Source: Chloroflexota bacterium (GTDB lineage Bacteria > Chloroflexota > Anaerolineae > Anaerolineales > Anaerolineaceae). From it: DNA of 64,000 bases. Of this stretch, positions 61,481 to 64,000 are shown piece by piece. The number at the start of each line of letters is the position of its first letter. The stretch's first letter is position 1. The stretch is from positions 1 to 64,000 of the forward strand of contig JAJUJY010000001.1 of NCBI GenBank assembly GCA_029265085.1, in the 5' to 3' direction. The position numbers and the translations under genes are program-made. The notes under the pieces are model-generated. The model searched no databases. It was not told the DNA's origin and saw only the letters and a program-made list of their open reading frames with translations.

Positions 61481-64000
61481 TTACCGGATGACCGCAGGTA
61501 AATAAAGTTGGGTGTACCCGGCATCTACCTCCACAACCAGATTATCTATTGCCCATGATGCGCCATCTGGCAGGTTCAGTGAGCTAAAGAACAGGTGCAG
61601 GTCTTCAGCAGTATGCGTGAATTTGAATCGCAATGGATAGCGGGTATCCGGCACTGGCACGCCGCTCACTTCAAAACCCAACTCATCTTGAGCGGCTGAA
61701 CCAAAACGAGCCGGGAAGGAGCTACCGGGCAGCCAGCCGGGATAAGCCTGCTGGCATAGATCGTTGCAGAAGCTGGTATCCAACAACGGGCTAAATCCAA
61801 CCTGCCCTAAGAACCATTGACTTGGATCACCATCCGGATTATTCCCCAACCAACCGCCGATCACATACAGGTCAAAACTAAGGATCACATTCTTATGCGC
61901 CGGTAAACCATCCAGGTCAAGGTAGAGGGTAGGTTCTCCACTACCAGAAAGGATTGTCTGGCCATTGGGTGCGGTTAATGGAGAGCCGCCCGTCCAACCG
62001 TCAAACGGTGATTGGTCAAACACTTCATTCAAAACTTCGGCCTGCCAGGCTACCTGCGTACTGAAGCTGTCGGTATTGTTCAGCGCAGCAGTTTCCGGCC
62101 ATCCTACCCGGGTTGTTTCCACACTGCCGCTGAAATCCAATGTTTCGCCTTTTTCTGCGGTCACCTTACCGCTGACCCAGATGATATGCGGGCTTCCAGG
62201 AGCAACGCTGTCCAACTGGCAAGTCAACATCTGTCCGCTGATTGAGCAATCCGGATCATCCACAGTCATATTAGACAACCCCACCGGCAACGTTACTTCC
62301 GCCACCACATCCGGGATCGCCAGCGAAGTATTCACCGAGACCACAACCTTAAAGCGGTATTCATTATTCTGCAGCGCATCCACCGGGGAGAAAGGCGCTA
62401 AATCCAAGGCAAGGTCTCCGCCGGTAATCGTCAGCGTGTAAGGCTGCTCCATCACCAATGGGAATAGAGAAGCATCCGTCCATCGCAGAACAAAAGGATA
62501 AGCTCCTGGTACATTGGGTGTGCCGTAAAAAATCATACCTGCCGGGCTGAGATCATTGATCACAATTTCCGGAATGATCCCAGCTACTGCGCTTCCAGTT
62601 GGATCCACTTCCATTCCAGGGGGTAATGCGCCTTCTACACTGACGGCAATTGGTTTCGCGCCGCCAGCAATATCAAAACGGTGTTCGTAGTACGTATACA
62701 CGGGACTTTCAAGGACAGTTATTGGTGTAAAGCTGTACTGCGGTGCTTCACCCGCATCATCCTGCCCCCAACACGTCAATTTATTCCCGGCTCGAATACC
62801 GCAGGCATGATTATCATACGTTGCTAGCCCAACAAAGCTGCCATACCTAGAATTGGTTTGGCCAGCAGAATCATCCCCCCAACAGGTCGCAGCACCGCTT
62901 GCATCCAACCCGCAGGTCTGGTTTCCTCCCGCTGCAATCAGGCTGAAACTGGCCGGACTCACTGGCACAGTACTTTGCCCGCTGCTGTTATCTCCCCAAC
63001 ATTCCACGCTGCCGTTTGACCGCAGCCCACAGGAATGTGCTGATCCGGACACCAGTTGGGTAAAAGCGCCTGCCGGCGGCGCATTGATTGCCCCCCAACA
63101 GGCTGCTTCACCGCTGTTGTTCAATGCGCAGGTATGACCGCCGCCTGCGCTTAAGATACTGAACAAGCCAACCGGAGCAGAAGTCTGCCCGGATGCGTTG
63201 CTGCCCTGGCATTCCACCTGCCCGCCAATGCGCAGCGCGCACACATGTGCTTCACCGACACTCAGGTCAATATACGGGCCTTCTTCAAAAAGCGGCAGGG
63301 ATGCACCACCATAACTCACACACACCACATTCCCATTGGTGCGCAGACCACAGGCATAATCATCCCCAACACCCAGGCGGACAAATGCACCCGTCAGAGT
63401 GGTCAGTGCACAATTTACTCCAACACAACCCAAAGTTCCATCCGCCTTATAAATATACGTATGATCCAACCCGGTGCGAAGCTGGGGTGTTTGCACAAAT
63501 GGGGAAACAATATACTCAAATGCAGTTGCTTGATTATTCCCCTGCTGATAAAGCTCATCTCCCGGATAAACAATAGAAATTTCTTTGGTGCCAGAAGTGG
63601 CAAAAAGCATCCAGCAGCTTCCCACCCCATTGAGCAGATTCACCTGACATTCGTTGCCCTCCGCGCTGACCGTTACCATGCCGGTTGGTTCAACGCCCAT
63701 GCTATCGCCGCTCTGCGCATGCACAGAGAAATTCACCAGCACCGGGCTGCCAGCCATTGCACTGGAAGGTGAGGCGGTATCGATCTTTGCATCTACCAAT
63801 CCGCGCACCGTGAGCGTATACGATTTTTCAGCAGTCAAAGCCGGATTATGATCTGCTTCCTGTGCGCGTAATGTAATAGGGTAAACCCCCGCCACAGCAG
63901 GTGTGCCGGAAATCAAGCCCGAAGTGGAATTAAGCGTCAGGCCATTTGGCAGGCTACCTGAGCTGATACTGTAGGAATATTGGGTATCTCTTCCACCTGC
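61481..64000 (-). CDS. RCC1-repeat surface protein with Ig-like and DUF11-like domains (5' end outside window)
   Basis: The frame is open to the window edge. The part beyond the TTG at 63914-63916 still reads as domain sequence (SLPNGLTLNSTSG), so the protein is truncated here. It has a putative Ig (He_PIG) domain at the edge and a second near 62.5 kb, at least six RCC1-like repeats (ACGLR..G.V.CWG.N..GQ pattern, 62.8-63.4 kb), a DUF11-like domain (VVAEVTLPVGLSNM) and a C-terminal beta domain ending YTQLYLPAVIR. Such proteins are usually exported to the cell surface. Function unknown; binding or adhesion is likely. Confidence 0.82.
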   Translation of the reverse strand, partial: AGGRDTQYSYSISSGSLPNGLTLNSTSGLISGTPAVAGVYPITLRAQEADHNPALTAEKSYTLTVRGLVDAKIDTASPSSAMAGSPVLVNFSVHAQSGDSMGVEPTGMVTVSAEGNECQVNLLNGVGSCWMLFATSGTKEISIVYPGDELYQQGNNQATAFEYIVSPFVQTPQLRTGLDHTYIYKADGTLGCVGVNCALTTLTGAFVRLGVGDDYACGLRTNGNVVCVSYGGASLPLFEEGPYIDLSVGEAHVCALRIGGQVECQGSNASGQTSAPVGLFSILSAGGGHTCALNNSGEAACWGAINAPPAGAFTQLVSGSAHSCGLRSNGSVECWGDNSSGQSTVPVSPASFSLIAAGGNQTCGLDASGAATCWGDDSAGQTNSRYGSFVGLATYDNHACGIRAGNKLTCWGQDDAGEAPQYSFTPITVLESPVYTYYEHRFDIAGGAKPIAVSVEGALPPGMEVDPTGSAVAGIIPEIVINDLSPAGMIFYGTPNVPGAYPFVLRWTDASLFPLVMEQPYTLTITGGDLALDLAPFSPVDALQNNEYRFKVVVSVNTSLAIPDVVAEVTLPVGLSNMTVDDPDCSISGQMLTCQLDSVAPGSPHIIWVSGKVTAEKGETLDFSGSVETTRVGWPETAALNNTDSFSTQVAWQAEVLNEVFDQSPFDGWTGGSPLTAPNGQTILSGSGEPTLYLDLDGLPAHKNVILSFDLYVIGGWLGNNPDGDPSQWFLGQVGFSPLLDTSFCNDLCQQAYPGWLPGSSFPARFGSAAQDELGFEVSGVPVPDTRYPLRFKFTHTAEDLHLFFSSLNLPDGASWAIDNLVVEVDAGYTQLYLPAVIR

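Noticed and set aside
62800..63400. Repeated sequence that might be a DNA tandem repeat
   Set aside because: The repetition is at protein level (RCC1-like repeats); the DNA units are diverged and it is coding.

Overview
The window looks like chromosomal DNA of an uncultured or little-studied Chloroflexota bacterium, most likely class Anaerolineae. This rests on the moderate GC content, the low-complexity Ala/Pro/Thr-rich linkers behind the lipoprotein signals of the sugar-binding proteins, archaeal-like enzymes in a bacterial setting (cupin-type phosphoglucose isomerase, tungsten aldehyde oxidoreductase, archaeal-type HMG-CoA synthase/thiolase/DUF35 trio), and a surface protein ending in a YLP-type tail common in that phylum. 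The phylum call is an inference. I saw no rRNA, tRNA, CRISPR array, insertion sequence or phage gene.

Region 1 (1-4.6 kb) holds a truncated membrane/spermidine-synthase-like fusion, an adenosine deaminase and a ParB-like/universal-stress fusion. Region 2 (4.8-18.2 kb, all minus strand, mostly 9-84 bp gaps) is the most unusual part. It has a M23 endopeptidase with four SH3 repeats behind a cysteine-peptidase-like domain, a LCAT-like lipase, a small membrane protein, a CHAT-NTPase-membrane protein whose P-loop lysine is replaced, a FecR-like lipoprotein with a solute-binding-protein-like tail, a gingipain/caspase-clan peptidase, a papain-like peptidase and a second CHAT protease. Only the lipoprotein carries an obvious export signal. 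I propose it as a candidate undescribed proteolytic signalling or conflict system.

Region 3 (18.4-37 kb) begins with a single-chain DppB-DppC fusion permease, followed by a regulated catabolic locus. The leftward arm is deoC, a FGGY kinase, an acetoacetate-decarboxylase-like protein, an ABC importer with two different ATPases and a small membrane protein (gene set like the glycerol importer GlpSTPQUV), and a GntR/UTRA regulator. The rightward arm is cupin phosphoglucose isomerase, a 2-hydroxyacid dehydrogenase, a KDPG-type aldolase, an aldehyde:ferredoxin oxidoreductase, its MoaD-like partner and a shikimate-dehydrogenase-like enzyme. The shared 324-bp divergent region has two good promoters, each with a TATGTACGTA-type palindrome just downstream of its -10.

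Region 4 (37-48.9 kb) is a second sugar locus: DeoR regulator, PfkB kinase, GH4 glycosidase, a TIM-barrel protein, an ABC importer without its own ATPase, a GH38 alpha-mannosidase and a Gfo/Idh/MocA dehydrogenase. Region 5 (49-52 kb) is a PocR-AraC regulator between two paralogous alpha/beta hydrolases. Region 6 (52-59.4 kb) is a leftward operon with an archaeal-type HMG-CoA-synthase homologue that has lost its catalytic Cys and Glu, a thiolase, a DUF35 protein, a MFS carrier, SCP2, SDR, an unknown cysteine-rich protein and two small membrane proteins. Region 7 is a two-subunit class I fumarase/tartrate dehydratase and a truncated RCC1-repeat surface protein running off the right edge.
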